From an uncultured Corynebacterium sp. (GTDB lineage Bacteria; Actinomycetota; Actinomycetes; Mycobacteriales; Mycobacteriaceae): a stretch of 64,000 nucleotides of DNA. Both the position numbers and the translations under genes were made by a program. The notes beneath the pieces were generated by a model, which ran no database searches, was not told where the DNA came from, and saw nothing but the letters and a program-made list of their open reading frames with translations. Shown piece after piece: positions 51,084-60,311 of the stretch; position 1 is the first letter of the stretch, and the number at the start of each line of letters is the position of its first letter. The DNA is taken from the NCBI RefSeq assembly GCF_946221935.1, contig NZ_CAMIGN010000011.1:1-64000 (forward strand), read 5' to 3'.

Positions 51084-51389
51084 TTAGGCGGTCGCTCCAC
51101 CGAAGATGTCGATCGGATCGCTGCCGGCGACCAGGGTCACCATGGCGCGCTTGGTTGCCTTGCGCTGGCCGTAGCCGGTGCGGGTGCGCTTACGCTTGCC
51201 CTCACGGTTAACGGTGTTAACGCTGGCGACCTTCACACCAAAAATCTGCTCGACGGCAATCTTGATTTGGGTCTTGTTAGAGCTGGGGTTAACCAGGAAC
51301 GTGTAAACGTTCTGCTCCATCAGGCCGTAGGACTTCTCAGACACGACCGGAGCGATGATGATATCGCGAGGATCAGCTACAGTGCTCAC
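51084..51389 (-). CDS. rplW: 50S ribosomal protein L23
   Basis: L23 at the exit tunnel, docking site for trigger factor and SRP, 101 residues. DIIIAPVVSEKSYGLMEQNV, then NKTQIKIAVEQIFGVKVASV and GYGQRKATKRAMVTL. It overlaps rplD by 4 bp. Confidence 0.98.
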   Translation of the reverse strand: MSTVADPRDIIIAPVVSEKSYGLMEQNVYTFLVNPSSNKTQIKIAVEQIFGVKVASVNTVNREGKRKRTRTGYGQRKATKRAMVTLVAGSDPIDIFGGATA

Positions 51390-52039
51390 TTTGCCTCCTC
51401 CTTGGTCTTATCTGCGGCGTTGATGAAGGCGTTCAGTGCCTCCACGGAGAACACAACATCGTCTGCGTTCAAAACGTCGTAGGTGTTCAGCTGGTCGTTA
51501 ACCAGGGTGTGCACCTGCGGCAGGTTGTTTACGGACTTCCATGCGGTGACGTCTTCGCGGGTCAGAACGACCAGCACGGACTTACGATCCGTCAGACGCT
51601 CGATGAAAGTGCGAGCAGCCTTGGTGGACGGGGTCTGGCCTGGAACCAGCTCCTCAACCACGTGGATGCGGTTGTGGCGCACGCGATCGGTGAGGGCGCC
51701 ACGCAGAGCGGCAGCCTTCATCTTCTTCGGGGTGCGCTGGGAGTAATCGCGCGGCTGCGGGCCGTGGACCGTGCCACCACCGGTGAAGTGGGGAGCGCGG
51801 ATGGAGCCCTGACGTGCGCGACCGGTGCCCTTCTGGCGGAACGGCTTACGGCCACCGCCGGAAACCTGGCCACGAGTCTTCGTAGCGTGGGTACCCTGAC
51901 GCTTTGCTGCGAGCTGAGCGGTAACGACCTGGTGCATCAGTGCGACGCTTGCCTCTGCATCAAAGATGGATGCGGGCAGCTCGACCGTGCCGTTGGTCTT
52001 ACCGTCAGCGGTGTGGACATCAAGCTTTAGATTGCTCAT
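51386..52039 (-). CDS. rplD: 50S ribosomal protein L4
   Basis: L4, 217 residues, with the tunnel loop region THATKTRGQVSGGGRKPFRQ and KGTGRARQGSIRAPHFTGGG. It overlaps rplC by 4 bp. In some bacteria L4 represses the S10 operon; whether it does so here is not shown by the sequence. Confidence 0.98.
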   Translation of the reverse strand: MSNLKLDVHTADGKTNGTVELPASIFDAEASVALMHQVVTAQLAAKRQGTHATKTRGQVSGGGRKPFRQKGTGRARQGSIRAPHFTGGGTVHGPQPRDYSQRTPKKMKAAALRGALTDRVRHNRIHVVEELVPGQTPSTKAARTFIERLTDRKSVLVVLTREDVTAWKSVNNLPQVHTLVNDQLNTYDVLNADDVVFSVEALNAFINAADKTKEEAK

Positions 52040-52692
52040 GCGTGTGCACCGCCCTTCACTGCGGTCTTGACAACGACGAGGCCGCCGTTGACACCCGGAA
52101 CTGCACCCTTGATCAGGAGCAGGTTGGACTCTGCGTCGACCTTGGCAACCTTCAGGTTCTGCTGGGTAACGCGGTCGTTACCCATGCGGCCTGCCATGCG
52201 CTTGCCCTTGAACACGCGGCCTGGGGTGGCAGCCTGTCCGATGGAGCCCACGCGGCGGTGTGCAGCCTGGTTACCGTGAGCAGCACCCTGGCCAGCGAAG
52301 CCGTGGCGCTTCATGCCGCCGGCGTAGCCCTTGCCCTTGGTGGTGCCCGTCACGTCGACGAACTTGACATCGTTGAAGATGTCGACGGTGACGTCCTGGC
52401 CTACCTCGTAGCTGGATGCGTCTGCAACGCGGATCTCAGCGACGTGGCGGCGCGGAGTCACGCCAGCCTTCTTGAAGTGACCAGCGGCAGGCTTGTTGAC
52501 CTTGCGCGGGTCGATCTCGCCGAAGGCGATCTGTACGGCTTCGTAGCCGTCGGTTTCCTTGGTACGCACCTGGGTTACGACACAGGGCCCAGCCTCGACG
52601 ACGGTAACCGGTACAACACGGTTTTCTTCGTCGAAGATCTGGGTCATGCCGAGCTTCTTGCCCAGGATGCCCTTGATCTCAATATCACTCAT
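52036..52692 (-). CDS. rplC: 50S ribosomal protein L3
   Basis: L3, 218 residues: GILGKKLGMTQIFDEENRVV, then GTTKGKGYAGGMKRHGFAGQ and KRMAGRMGNDRVTQQNLKVA. It follows rpsJ by 46 bp. Confidence 0.98.
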   Translation of the reverse strand: MSDIEIKGILGKKLGMTQIFDEENRVVPVTVVEAGPCVVTQVRTKETDGYEAVQIAFGEIDPRKVNKPAAGHFKKAGVTPRRHVAEIRVADASSYEVGQDVTVDIFNDVKFVDVTGTTKGKGYAGGMKRHGFAGQGAAHGNQAAHRRVGSIGQAATPGRVFKGKRMAGRMGNDRVTQQNLKVAKVDAESNLLLIKGAVPGVNGGLVVVKTAVKGGAHA

Positions 52693-52738
52693 AGTTTCTC
52701 TTCCGCTGCCGTTTCAGTAGTTCAGACTCTTTTGCCGC

Positions 52739-53044
52739 TTACTGAATGTTGACGTCGACGCTGGCCGGAAGATCGATGCGCATGAGAGCGTCAACGGTCT
52801 TCGGGGTTGGGTCGAGAATGTCGATCAGACGCTTGTGCGTACGCATCTCGAAGTGCTCGCGCGAGTCCTTGTACTTGTGCGGAGAACGGATGACGCAGTA
52901 CACGTTCTTTTCAGTTGGCAGTGGCACTGGGCCGACAACACGAGCGCCGGTACGGGTTACCGTCTCGACGATCTTCTTGGCAGAAGCGTCGATAGCCTCG
53001 TGATCGTAGGCCTTGAGCCTAATGCGGATCTTCTGTCCCGCCAC
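52739..53044 (-). CDS. rpsJ: 30S ribosomal protein S10
   Basis: S10 (NusE), 101 residues: KIRIRLKAYDHEAIDASAKK, VGPVPLPTEKNVYCVIRSPH and SREHFEMRTHKRLIDILDPT. First gene of the S10 operon, with a 759-bp upstream region. Confidence 0.99.
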   Translation of the reverse strand: MAGQKIRIRLKAYDHEAIDASAKKIVETVTRTGARVVGPVPLPTEKNVYCVIRSPHKYKDSREHFEMRTHKRLIDILDPTPKTVDALMRIDLPASVDVNIQ

Positions 53045-53803
53045 GCTTGTCCTCTTCCTTCAAAGCGCTCTTGCTGTATTCACAGCAGAAAAGCACGCTT
53101 CTTATCTGTCTTAGTCTTAACGCTGTCCGGCCTAGGGGCCTGGTCCAGTCGCCAGTGTCGCTTGTGTCTTACATTTACTTGTTTGTGCCATCGACGGAAT
53201 GCGGGTCATTTGGTTTTAATGAACACACGCCATCAGCACTTGGATTATCAAGTGATGTAACAACACCCGGTTCCCGCCCCTTACTCGCTCCACGATCAGT
53301 CTGGTTCAACCGAGACCTTTTATAGACCTTATATATGGAGCAAAGCTTGGAAACGTGTTCCGCGCCTTGTCGGAAGGATTGCCCTTCGCTTACTGCCGCT
53401 GTTCATTTACCATGCCCCATCCTCCGGCACCCGCGGTCGGGCGTGTCGCCCTTCCACTTTTTAAGTACCGCACAGCAAAGTAGCCCCACTGCGATCCTTT
53501 CGGATCACTGTCGCGAGGTTCTTCACCGACGATGGATCATGCTCACTTCACCATCGACACCTTCTTGGCCACGATGCTGGACACTCTGCGTATCCAACTA
53601 GCCTCATGTGCCGTGTTAAAGCAACGTCAAGTATTCAACCACACCGGGCGCGCCGAAACCAAATCCCTTTCTTCTTTTCTTTGTGACGCCCCCACTCACC
53701 AACCGCCTTACACTCCACAGAAGGGTTGAGCACTACAATCACCGTGTAGCGGATTCTAAAGTTGAATGGCACCGAGGTGGCGTCACCCGAAGAAGGAACA
53801 CCA
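53045..53803. other. Long divergent promoter region upstream of rpsJ
   Basis: 759 bp with no supported gene. An AT-rich stretch at 53318-53336 (complement contains TATATA and TATAAA hexamers) could hold the minus-strand rpsJ promoter, implying a leader of roughly 270 nt. On the plus strand TACAAT (53734-53739) is a good -10 for the J-like/GntR operon. Confidence 0.5.
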
Positions 53804-54154
53804 ATGAGCGACTACCGAAGCAACCCTGAGTATCTGCGCCAACGGCGCGCACTAGTTCGGAAGCACCACCCTGACGCGGGAGGAAGCGACGCAGAACTCA
53901 TCGAGGCACTGCGAGTATTAGACGACGCCTGGGATCGGCGCGCGCGACTACGCCGACAAGTGCAAGAACACCGACCTAGCTTCATTTCTGAGCAGACAGC
54001 AGACCAGGCTTTGGACGCCGCTGAGCAAGCCGTTGGCGTGGCCGAGAATCTTGCACGCAGCGCCGGAAGGTTCGCCGGCAATGTCCGCCGTACCCTCTTC
54101 CACAAACTGCCCCAGGAGTTTCGGCGCGGCTATCAGGAGGGAGACAACGAGTGA
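53804..54154 (+). CDS. Small J-domain-like protein with helical C-terminus
   Basis: A 116-residue cytoplasmic protein with the ATG at 53804 (AGAAGGAA 5 nt upstream). The N-terminal ~50 residues (YLRQRRALVRKHHPDAGGSD, then a helix with LRVLDDAWDRRARLR) look like helices II-III of a DnaJ domain with the HPD tripeptide intact. The remaining ~65 residues are charged and Ala-rich, probably helical, without membrane segments. There is no zinc-finger or client-binding domain. The stop overlaps the GntR start (GTGA). It may recruit DnaK to a specific target, possibly the regulator. No named family recognised. Confidence 0.75.
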   Translation: MSDYRSNPEYLRQRRALVRKHHPDAGGSDAELIEALRVLDDAWDRRARLRRQVQEHRPSFISEQTADQALDAAEQAVGVAENLARSAGRFAGNVRRTLFHKLPQEFRRGYQEGDNE

Positions 54155-54909
54155 CCGCCCGTTACCAGCAGATCGCCCACGAGCTGCGTGAGGACATCCG
54201 TAGCGAGCGTTTCGCGGTCGGGGAACCACTACCGAGTGAGAAGCAGCTCTCGGAGCGCTTTCACGTAGCCCCCGGAACTATGCGCCAGGCTCTTAACGTG
54301 CTGGTGGACGACGGAACCCTTAGTTCCAAACGCGGTGCCCGCAAAGTCGTCATGCGGATGCCCGCTCGCTTTCCGGAGATCTCCAAGTTCCGAAGTTTCG
54401 CACAATGGGCCTATGGACGCGGACGAACCCCTGGTGGGCATGTCATCAAACAAGAATGGGTCGAACAAACTGAGCAAGACTCACAGCTGCTGCGAATCCC
54501 CGACGGCCAGCAGGTACTCACGGTTCTACGCGTCCGCACTATTGACGGTGCACCTATCATGCTGGAACGCACACGCTACCCCGCTTGGGTGGGCACGAAG
54601 GTCGCAGCTATGGATCCAACGTGTCCCTCTGTCACTAACGAACTAGCGGCGCGTCACAATATCCACTTCTTCGCCGCAGACAATGTCTTCTCGGCCTCTA
54701 AAGCTGGAGCCGTTGATGCCCAGTGGTTGCCGCTGGCTGCCGGTGACCCAGTTCTGGTACACCGTCGTTTGTCACGCGATGCGAAAGGCTCGCCGTTGGA
54801 AATGAGTGAGGATCGCTATCTTGCCGACGCCCTTAGTATCGCCGTTCCGACGTCTGGCAAGAACAACGTTCTCAGTTGGACTACGTTGAATCAATTCCCC
54901 TGGGAATAG
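54151..54909 (+). CDS. GntR-family transcriptional regulator, HutC/UTRA subfamily
   Basis: A 252-residue regulator, GTG start at 54151. The N-terminal winged helix (~1-68) has YQQIAHELREDIRSERFAVG, LPSEKQLSERFHVAPGTMRQ and DDGTLSSKRG. The C-terminal UTRA-type effector domain (~85-245) has VLRVRTIDGAPIMLERTRYP and MSEDRYLAD. The ligand and targets are unknown. It is translationally coupled to the J-domain-like gene, an uncommon pairing, and ends at a bidirectional terminator shared with tuf. Confidence 0.9.
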   Translation: MTARYQQIAHELREDIRSERFAVGEPLPSEKQLSERFHVAPGTMRQALNVLVDDGTLSSKRGARKVVMRMPARFPEISKFRSFAQWAYGRGRTPGGHVIKQEWVEQTEQDSQLLRIPDGQQVLTVLRVRTIDGAPIMLERTRYPAWVGTKVAAMDPTCPSVTNELAARHNIHFFAADNVFSASKAGAVDAQWLPLAAGDPVLVHRRLSRDAKGSPLEMSEDRYLADALSIAVPTSGKNNVLSWTTLNQFPWE

Positions 54910-54940
54910 GTTGCACGGATACATTCCTGAATACAAAAAC

Positions 54941-54968
54941 GCCCCGGGCTCTTTAAAGAACCCGGGGC
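54941..54968. terminator. Bidirectional terminator between the GntR gene and tuf
   Basis: GCCCCGGG arms flank a CTTTAAAG centre (54941-54968), with TTTT on the plus side and a long T-run on the minus side. A second hairpin (54973-54984 with 54989-55000, loop CGTA) lies between it and the tuf stop. Confidence 0.88.
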
Positions 54969-55022
54969 ATTTTCCGTTTAGCGCCGTAGCGCTAAGCGGA
55001 GATCAGCGTGAAGTAGTGATTA

Positions 55023-56213
55023 CTACTTGGTGATCTTGGTAACGCGACCAGCGCCAACGGTGCGGCCACCCTCACGGATAGCGAAGCGCAGACCCTCGTC
55101 CATTGCGACCGGCTGGATCAGGGTGACGGACATGTCAACGTTGTCGCCCGGCATAACCATCTCGGTGCCCTCCGGCAGCTTAACAACACCGGTAACGTCG
55201 GTGGTGCGGAAGTAGAACTGCGGACGGTAGTTGTCGAAGAACGGGGTGTGGCGGCCGCCCTCGTCCTTGGACAGAACGTAAACGGAGCCCTCGAACTCGG
55301 TGTGCGGGGTGTATGCGCCCGGCTTAGCAACGATCTGGCCACGCTCAACGTCCTCGCGCTTCAGACCACGCAGCAGCAGTGCAGCGTTGTCGCCAGCCTC
55401 TGCGGTGTCCAGCAGCTTGTTGAACATCTCGATGGAGGTAACGGTGGTCTTCTGGGCCTTCTCGCGGATACCCAGGATCTCGACCTCGTCGTTCAGGTTC
55501 AGGATGCCACGCTCAACACGGCCGGTAACAACGGTACCGCGACCGGTAATGGTGAAGATGTCCTCAACCGGCATCAGGAACGGCTTGTCGGTCTCGCGCT
55601 CCGGATCCGGGATGGAGTCGTCACAAGCCTGCATCAGCTCGAGGATCTGCTTGCCCCACTTCTCGTCGCCCTCCAGGGCCTTCAGTGCGGAGATGTGAAC
55701 AACCGGAGCTTCCTCGTCGAACTCCTGCTCGGCCAGCAGCTCGCGAACCTCCATCTCGACGAGCTCCAGCAGCTCCTCATCGTCAACCATGTCGCACTTG
55801 TTCAGTGCAACCAGGATGTAAGGAACGCCAACCTGGCGAGCCAGCAGAACGTGCTCGCGGGTCTGCGGCATCGGGCCATCGGTTGCAGCAACAACCAGGA
55901 TAGCGCCGTCCATCTGAGCAGCACCGGTGATCATGTTCTTGATGTAGTCGGCGTGACCCGGAGCGTCAACGTGAGCGTAGTGGCGCTTCTCGGTCTCGTA
56001 CTCAACGTGGGAGATGTTGATCGTGATGCCACGCTCCTTCTCCTCCGGCGCCTTATCGATGGCGTCGAAAGCGAAGGACTTGTTGGCCTCGGGGAATGCG
56101 TCAGCCAGAACCTTGGTGATCGCGGCAGTGGTGGTGGTCTTGCCGTGGTCGACGTGACCAATGGTGCCGATGTTTACGTGCGGCTTGGAACGCTCGAACT
56201 TAGCCTTCGCCAC
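55023..56213 (-). CDS. tuf: Elongation factor Tu
   Basis: EF-Tu, 396 residues. G1 GHVDHGKTT, switch I/II with GITINISHVEYET and DAPGHADYIKNM, G4 NKCDMV, then the two beta-barrel domains ending RTVGAGRVTKI. Single transcript with its own 3' terminator and a 498-bp upstream region. Confidence 0.99.
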   Translation of the reverse strand: MAKAKFERSKPHVNIGTIGHVDHGKTTTTAAITKVLADAFPEANKSFAFDAIDKAPEEKERGITINISHVEYETEKRHYAHVDAPGHADYIKNMITGAAQMDGAILVVAATDGPMPQTREHVLLARQVGVPYILVALNKCDMVDDEELLELVEMEVRELLAEQEFDEEAPVVHISALKALEGDEKWGKQILELMQACDDSIPDPERETDKPFLMPVEDIFTITGRGTVVTGRVERGILNLNDEVEILGIREKAQKTTVTSIEMFNKLLDTAEAGDNAALLLRGLKREDVERGQIVAKPGAYTPHTEFEGSVYVLSKDEGGRHTPFFDNYRPQFYFRTTDVTGVVKLPEGTEMVMPGDNVDMSVTLIQPVAMDEGLRFAIREGGRTVGAGRVTKITK

Positions 56214-56711
56214 TTTGTGTCCTCCTGGACTGCTCGGTGGCTACGACTCTCGCAGCCACATTAACTTTTATTGCCAACCAGCTGCTTCCCCGCAGTTTGC
56301 GGATTGCTCACTGGCTAGTTTTCTTACTTCTTGCCGAATTTCAGATTATCCGTGTAACGAACATCTTCGCCTCGACTTTGTGTTTCGAGGCCAGTCGCGC
56401 TACACGCGAACTGGGTAACGGCCAGCACACCGCATCCTACGTCACTGTACCCCATCTAGAAAAATTAGCGTCTGTGGGCAAAGTCGAAACCCCACATAGA
56501 TTGGGGTAAGCCCTAAGAGACAACTATTTCTAGCCGTCTTAGATAGTTATCTATTTGGTTACTTTTTGACGCAGGCCTGCGCCGTGCTGACCCCTACCCC
56601 GCAAGGCCCCTCACCCCGTGAACCCACTTGTCAGCCCCGTTACGACGGAGCCTTGGGCGTCACAAAGATGAAGGAAGCCTTAGCTAGAGAGGGGCGGAAA
56701 CGACCCCAGTA
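56214..56711. other. Intergenic region between fusA and tuf
   Basis: 498 bp without a gene. It should contain the tuf promoter; GATAAT (complement of 56345-56350) and TAGGAT (complement near 56434) are candidate -10 elements, neither with a clear -35. Short hairpins occur at 56490-56508 (ACCCCA/TGGGGT) and near 56570 (GCGCAGGCCTGCG), the latter a possible weak fusA terminator. Confidence 0.45.
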
Positions 56712-58826
56712 TTAGGCCTGGCCTCCGGTGCGCTCCGCGATGATGTCGGAAGCAACGTTGGTCGGAACCTCACCGTAGGAGTCGAAGATCATCGAGAAGT
56801 TTGCACGACCGGCGGTGCGGGAACGCAGGTCACCGATGTAGCCGAACATCTCAGACAGCGGCACCTTAGCCTTGACAACCTTGGCGCCAGCACGGTCGTC
56901 CATGGAGGAAACCTGGCCACGGCGGGAGTTGATGTCGCCGATTACGTCGCCCATGTACTCCTCAGGGGTGATGACCTCAACAGCCATCAGCGGCTCCAGC
57001 AGAACCGGCTTTGCCTTGGCAACTGCTTCCTTCAGAGCCTGAGAACCGGCCAGCTTGAAGGCCATCTCGGAGGAGTCGACCTCGTGGTAAGCACCATCCA
57101 GCAGGGTGGCCTTGATGTTCACCAGCGGGAAGCCGGCCAGGTAGCCGTACTGCATAGCGTCCTGGATACCAGCGTCGACAGACGGGATGTACTCCTTCGG
57201 CACGCGACCACCGGTGACCTCGTTGACGAACTCGTAGGTCTCCTCGGAGCCCTCCTCCGGCGCGTAGGGCTCGACGGCGATGATGACGCGCGCGAACTGA
57301 CCGGAACCACCGGTCTGCTTCTTGTGGGTGTATTCCAGCTTCTCGACCGGCTTGCGGATGGTCTCGCGGTAAGCAACCTGCGGGTTACCGATGTTCGCCT
57401 CAACCTTGAACTCGCGGCGCATACGGTCAACCAGAACGTCCAGGTGCAGCTCGCCCATACCGCCGATGACGGTCTGGCCGGTCTCTTCATCCAGCTTAAC
57501 GGTGAAGGTCGGGTCCTCTTCCGCCAGCTTCTGGATAGCGGTACCCAGCTTCTCCTGGTCAGACTTGGTCTTCGGCTCGATGGCGACCTCGATAACCGGA
57601 TCCGGGAAGTCCATGGACTCCAGGATGACCGGATCCTGAGCGTCACACAGGGTGTCACCGGTGGTGGTGTCCTTCAGGCCGATGAAGGCGTAGATGTGAC
57701 CAGCGGATGCACGATCCACCGGCTGCTCCTTGTTGGAGTGCATCTGGAACAGCTTGCCGATGCGCTCCTTCTTGTCCTTCGTGGAGTTGGTGACCTGCGC
57801 ACCGGACTCAACGGAACCGGAGTAAACGCGGACGTAGGTCAGCTTGCCGAAGAACGGGTGTACGGCAACCTTGAATGCCAGAGCGGAGAACGGCTCGTCC
57901 TTGGAGGGCTTGCGCAGAACCTCAACCTCGGGATCCTTAGCGTCGTGGCCCTTGATGGAGCCGACGTCCATCGGGTTCGGCAGGAAGTCGATAACAGCGT
58001 CCAGCATCGGCTGGATGCCCTTGTTCTTGTAAGCAGAACCACAGTAAACCGGGTAAACCTCGGAGTTAACGGTCAGCTTACGGATCTGTGCCTTCAGCTC
58101 ATCAACGGTGAGTTCCTCACCGGCGAAGTAGCGCTCCATGAGCTCCTCGTCGGACTCAGCAACGGTCTCGACGAGCTTCTCGCGGTACTCCTCGGCCTTG
58201 TCCTTGAGGTCCTCCGGAATGTCCTCGTAGGTCGGCTCCGCACCGATCTCTACCTTGCCGCGCCAGGTAACAGCACGCATGTTCAGTAGGTCAACGATGC
58301 CATCGAAGTCGTCCTCAGCACCGATCGGCAGGGCCATTACCAGTGGCTTTGCACCCAGGCGGTCGACGATGGTCTGCACCGTGTAGTAGAAGTCTGCGCC
58401 CAGCTTGTCCATCTTGTTGACGAAGCAAATACGCGGAACGTCGTACTTGGTTGCCTGGCGCCAGACCTGCTCGGACTGCGGCTCCACGCCTTCCTTGGCG
58501 TCGAACACAGCCACCGCACCGTCCAGGACACGCAGGGAGCGCTCCACCTCAACGGTGAAGTCCACGTGGCCGGGGGTGTCGATGATGTTGATCTGGTTAC
58601 CTTCCCAGAAACAGGTGGTAGCAGCGGAGGTAATGGTGATACCACGCTCCTTCTCCTGCTCCATCCAGTCCATCGTGGAGGCGCCATCGTGGGTCTCACC
58701 GATCTTACGGTTAATACCGGTGTAGAAAAGGATGCGCTCCGTGGTGGTGGTCTTACCAGCATCGATGTGCGCCATGATGCCGATGTTGCGGACCTTCTTC
58801 AGGTCGGTCAACGCTTCAAGTGCCAC
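56712..58826 (-). CDS. fusA: Elongation factor G
   Basis: EF-G translocase, 704 residues. G1 AHIDAGKTTTTERIL, GITITSAATTCFW, DTPGHVDFTVEVERSL, and NKMDKLGADF (G4). Domains III-V follow, with GMGELHLDVLVDRMRREF and the C-terminal RGQVSSMDDRAGAKVV. It is 274 bp downstream of rpsG. Confidence 0.99.
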   Translation of the reverse strand: MALEALTDLKKVRNIGIMAHIDAGKTTTTERILFYTGINRKIGETHDGASTMDWMEQEKERGITITSAATTCFWEGNQINIIDTPGHVDFTVEVERSLRVLDGAVAVFDAKEGVEPQSEQVWRQATKYDVPRICFVNKMDKLGADFYYTVQTIVDRLGAKPLVMALPIGAEDDFDGIVDLLNMRAVTWRGKVEIGAEPTYEDIPEDLKDKAEEYREKLVETVAESDEELMERYFAGEELTVDELKAQIRKLTVNSEVYPVYCGSAYKNKGIQPMLDAVIDFLPNPMDVGSIKGHDAKDPEVEVLRKPSKDEPFSALAFKVAVHPFFGKLTYVRVYSGSVESGAQVTNSTKDKKERIGKLFQMHSNKEQPVDRASAGHIYAFIGLKDTTTGDTLCDAQDPVILESMDFPDPVIEVAIEPKTKSDQEKLGTAIQKLAEEDPTFTVKLDEETGQTVIGGMGELHLDVLVDRMRREFKVEANIGNPQVAYRETIRKPVEKLEYTHKKQTGGSGQFARVIIAVEPYAPEEGSEETYEFVNEVTGGRVPKEYIPSVDAGIQDAMQYGYLAGFPLVNIKATLLDGAYHEVDSSEMAFKLAGSQALKEAVAKAKPVLLEPLMAVEVITPEEYMGDVIGDINSRRGQVSSMDDRAGAKVVKAKVPLSEMFGYIGDLRSRTAGRANFSMIFDSYGEVPTNVASDIIAERTGGQA

Positions 58827-59100
58827 TGGGTTACCCCGCTCATTTCGTTGTTGAGCGACTTTGCTGGAACTTCCATGTTGTTCACATTGTTGTTCAGTAG
58901 TGCTTCTAAAAGCCCCGAAAGCCGCAGGCGATTACGTACTCGTTCTATTGTGCCAGCTTTACGCTGTCACGTCTCGTTGAGGGTCTGCTGTTTTCTAGTG
59001 TTTTCTCGTGTCTACTAGTTAGCGCCCTCACGCGCTTAATAGCACGATAGCCCCACTACCCCTATATGAAGTTGAGGGTTGTGAGGCTATAAAACCACTG

Positions 59101-59571
59101 TTACCAGCGGTAGTGGGCGAAGGCGCGGTTGGCCTCTGCCATCTTGTGAGTGTCTTCGCGACGCTTCACGGATGCACCCAGACCGTTCGATGCGTCCAGG
59201 ATCTCGTTGGCAAGACGCTCGGTCATGGTGTTCTCACGACGCTGGCGGGTGAAGGTCACCAGCCAACGCAGTGCGAGGGTGGTGGAACGGCCGGGGCGAA
59301 CCTCAACCGGAACCTGGTAGGTAGCGCCACCAACACGGCGGGAACGAACCTCAAGAGCCGGCTTAACGTTGTCGAGAGCCTTCTTCAGGGTGAGGATCGG
59401 ATCGGTGCCGGTCTTCTCGCGGCACTGCTCCAGAGCGCCGTAAACGATGCGCTCTGCGGTGGACTTCTTACCGTCAAGGAGAACCTTGTTAACCAGCTGG
59501 GAGACGAGAACGTCGCCGTAAACTGGATCCTTGACTAGCTGTCGGGAAGGTGCTGGACCCTTACGTGGCAT
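59101..59571 (-). CDS. rpsG: 30S ribosomal protein S7
   Basis: S7, 156 residues: MPRKGPAPSRQLVKDPVYGD, then VRSRRVGGATYQVPVEVRPG and HKMAEANRAFAHYRW at the C-terminus. It follows rpsL by 3 bp. Confidence 0.98.
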   Translation of the reverse strand: MPRKGPAPSRQLVKDPVYGDVLVSQLVNKVLLDGKKSTAERIVYGALEQCREKTGTDPILTLKKALDNVKPALEVRSRRVGGATYQVPVEVRPGRSTTLALRWLVTFTRQRRENTMTERLANEILDASNGLGASVKRREDTHKMAEANRAFAHYRW

Positions 59572-59574
59572 TGT

Positions 59575-59946
59575 TTACTTCTCCTTCTTAGCGCCGTAGC
59601 GGGAACGTGCCTGCTTGCGGTCCTTAACACCCTGGGTGTCGAGGGAACCACGCACGATCTTGTAACGAACACCCGGGAGGTCCTTCACACGACCACCGCG
59701 GACGAGCACCATGGAGTGCTCCTGCAGGTTGTGGCCCTCACCCGGAATGTAGGCGGAAACCTCGATACCGGAGGTCAGGCGAACACGGGCGACCTTACGC
59801 AGTGCGGAGTTCGGCTTCTTCGGGGTAGTGGTGTACACACGGGTGCACACACCGCGGCGCTGCGGGGAGCCCTTCAGCGCAGCAGTGGCAACCTTCGTGC
59901 TCTTATCGTGACGGCCCTTGCGGACCAGCTGCTGAATAGTTGGCAT
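59575..59946 (-). CDS. rpsL: 30S ribosomal protein S12
   Basis: S12, 123 residues from the ATG at 59946 (MPTIQQLVRKGRHDK), with GAAAGAAAG upstream; a much longer in-frame extension is not S12-like. TTTPKKPNSALRK and PGEGHNLQEHS show the usual lysines at or near the streptomycin-resistance positions, HNLQEHSMVLVRGGRVKDLP follows. First gene of the str cluster. Confidence 0.98.
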   Translation of the reverse strand: MPTIQQLVRKGRHDKSTKVATAALKGSPQRRGVCTRVYTTTPKKPNSALRKVARVRLTSGIEVSAYIPGEGHNLQEHSMVLVRGGRVKDLPGVRYKIVRGSLDTQGVKDRKQARSRYGAKKEK

Positions 59947-60311
59947 AGATGAACTTTCTTTCGGTTCTTTCGGTGCAGTATCGCAACGCGGCCACCGAAG
60001 TGGTGACTGCCCTGCGGGTTGAGCATTTGTAGCTTTGGGGATCCCAAAGGATGCGCACACACGAAAAATAAGGGGCTCTTCCTTACGGGGCCTCTTCCGT
60101 GGTGTATCACCCCACGCAATAACGTGGAGATCCCTGCATCGCACTCCAGCTGCACAACCGGCCTAGACGTTAGCCCGGCATAAACCTCGGCTAACCTGTG
60201 GCCACCACTGCACCAGCGGAGACAATACAATCTACGGGGAAGAAGTTTAGTGCACCTTGTGCCAGCTACCAAATCCCATTTTCTTAAACGCACTGGCCTA
60301 CAATCATCGCG
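59947..60311. promoter_or_regulatory. Divergent promoter region rpsL / hrpB
   Basis: 365 bp. The rpsL leader contains a direct repeat GGGGCTCTTCC / GGGGCCTCTTCC (60072-60098) and a small palindrome GGTGTATCACC near 60101. For hrpB, TACAAT (60299-60304) stands exactly 7 nt before the ATG at 60312, a leaderless arrangement. Confidence 0.55.

Noticed and set aside
57084..58289. 401-codon plus-strand frame opposite fusA
   Set aside because: Leu/Val/Asp-rich antisense reading of the fusA codon pattern; no independent start signals or motifs.
10000..60000. Possible CRISPR arrays, tRNA genes or insertion sequences in the intergenic gaps
   Set aside because: No regularly spaced repeats, no T-loop-like GTTCGA patterns in gaps and no transposase motifs were found by eye.
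59947..60144. 66-residue N-terminal extension of S12
   Set aside because: The S12 family begins MPTIQQLVRKG, and the extension covers the leader region.
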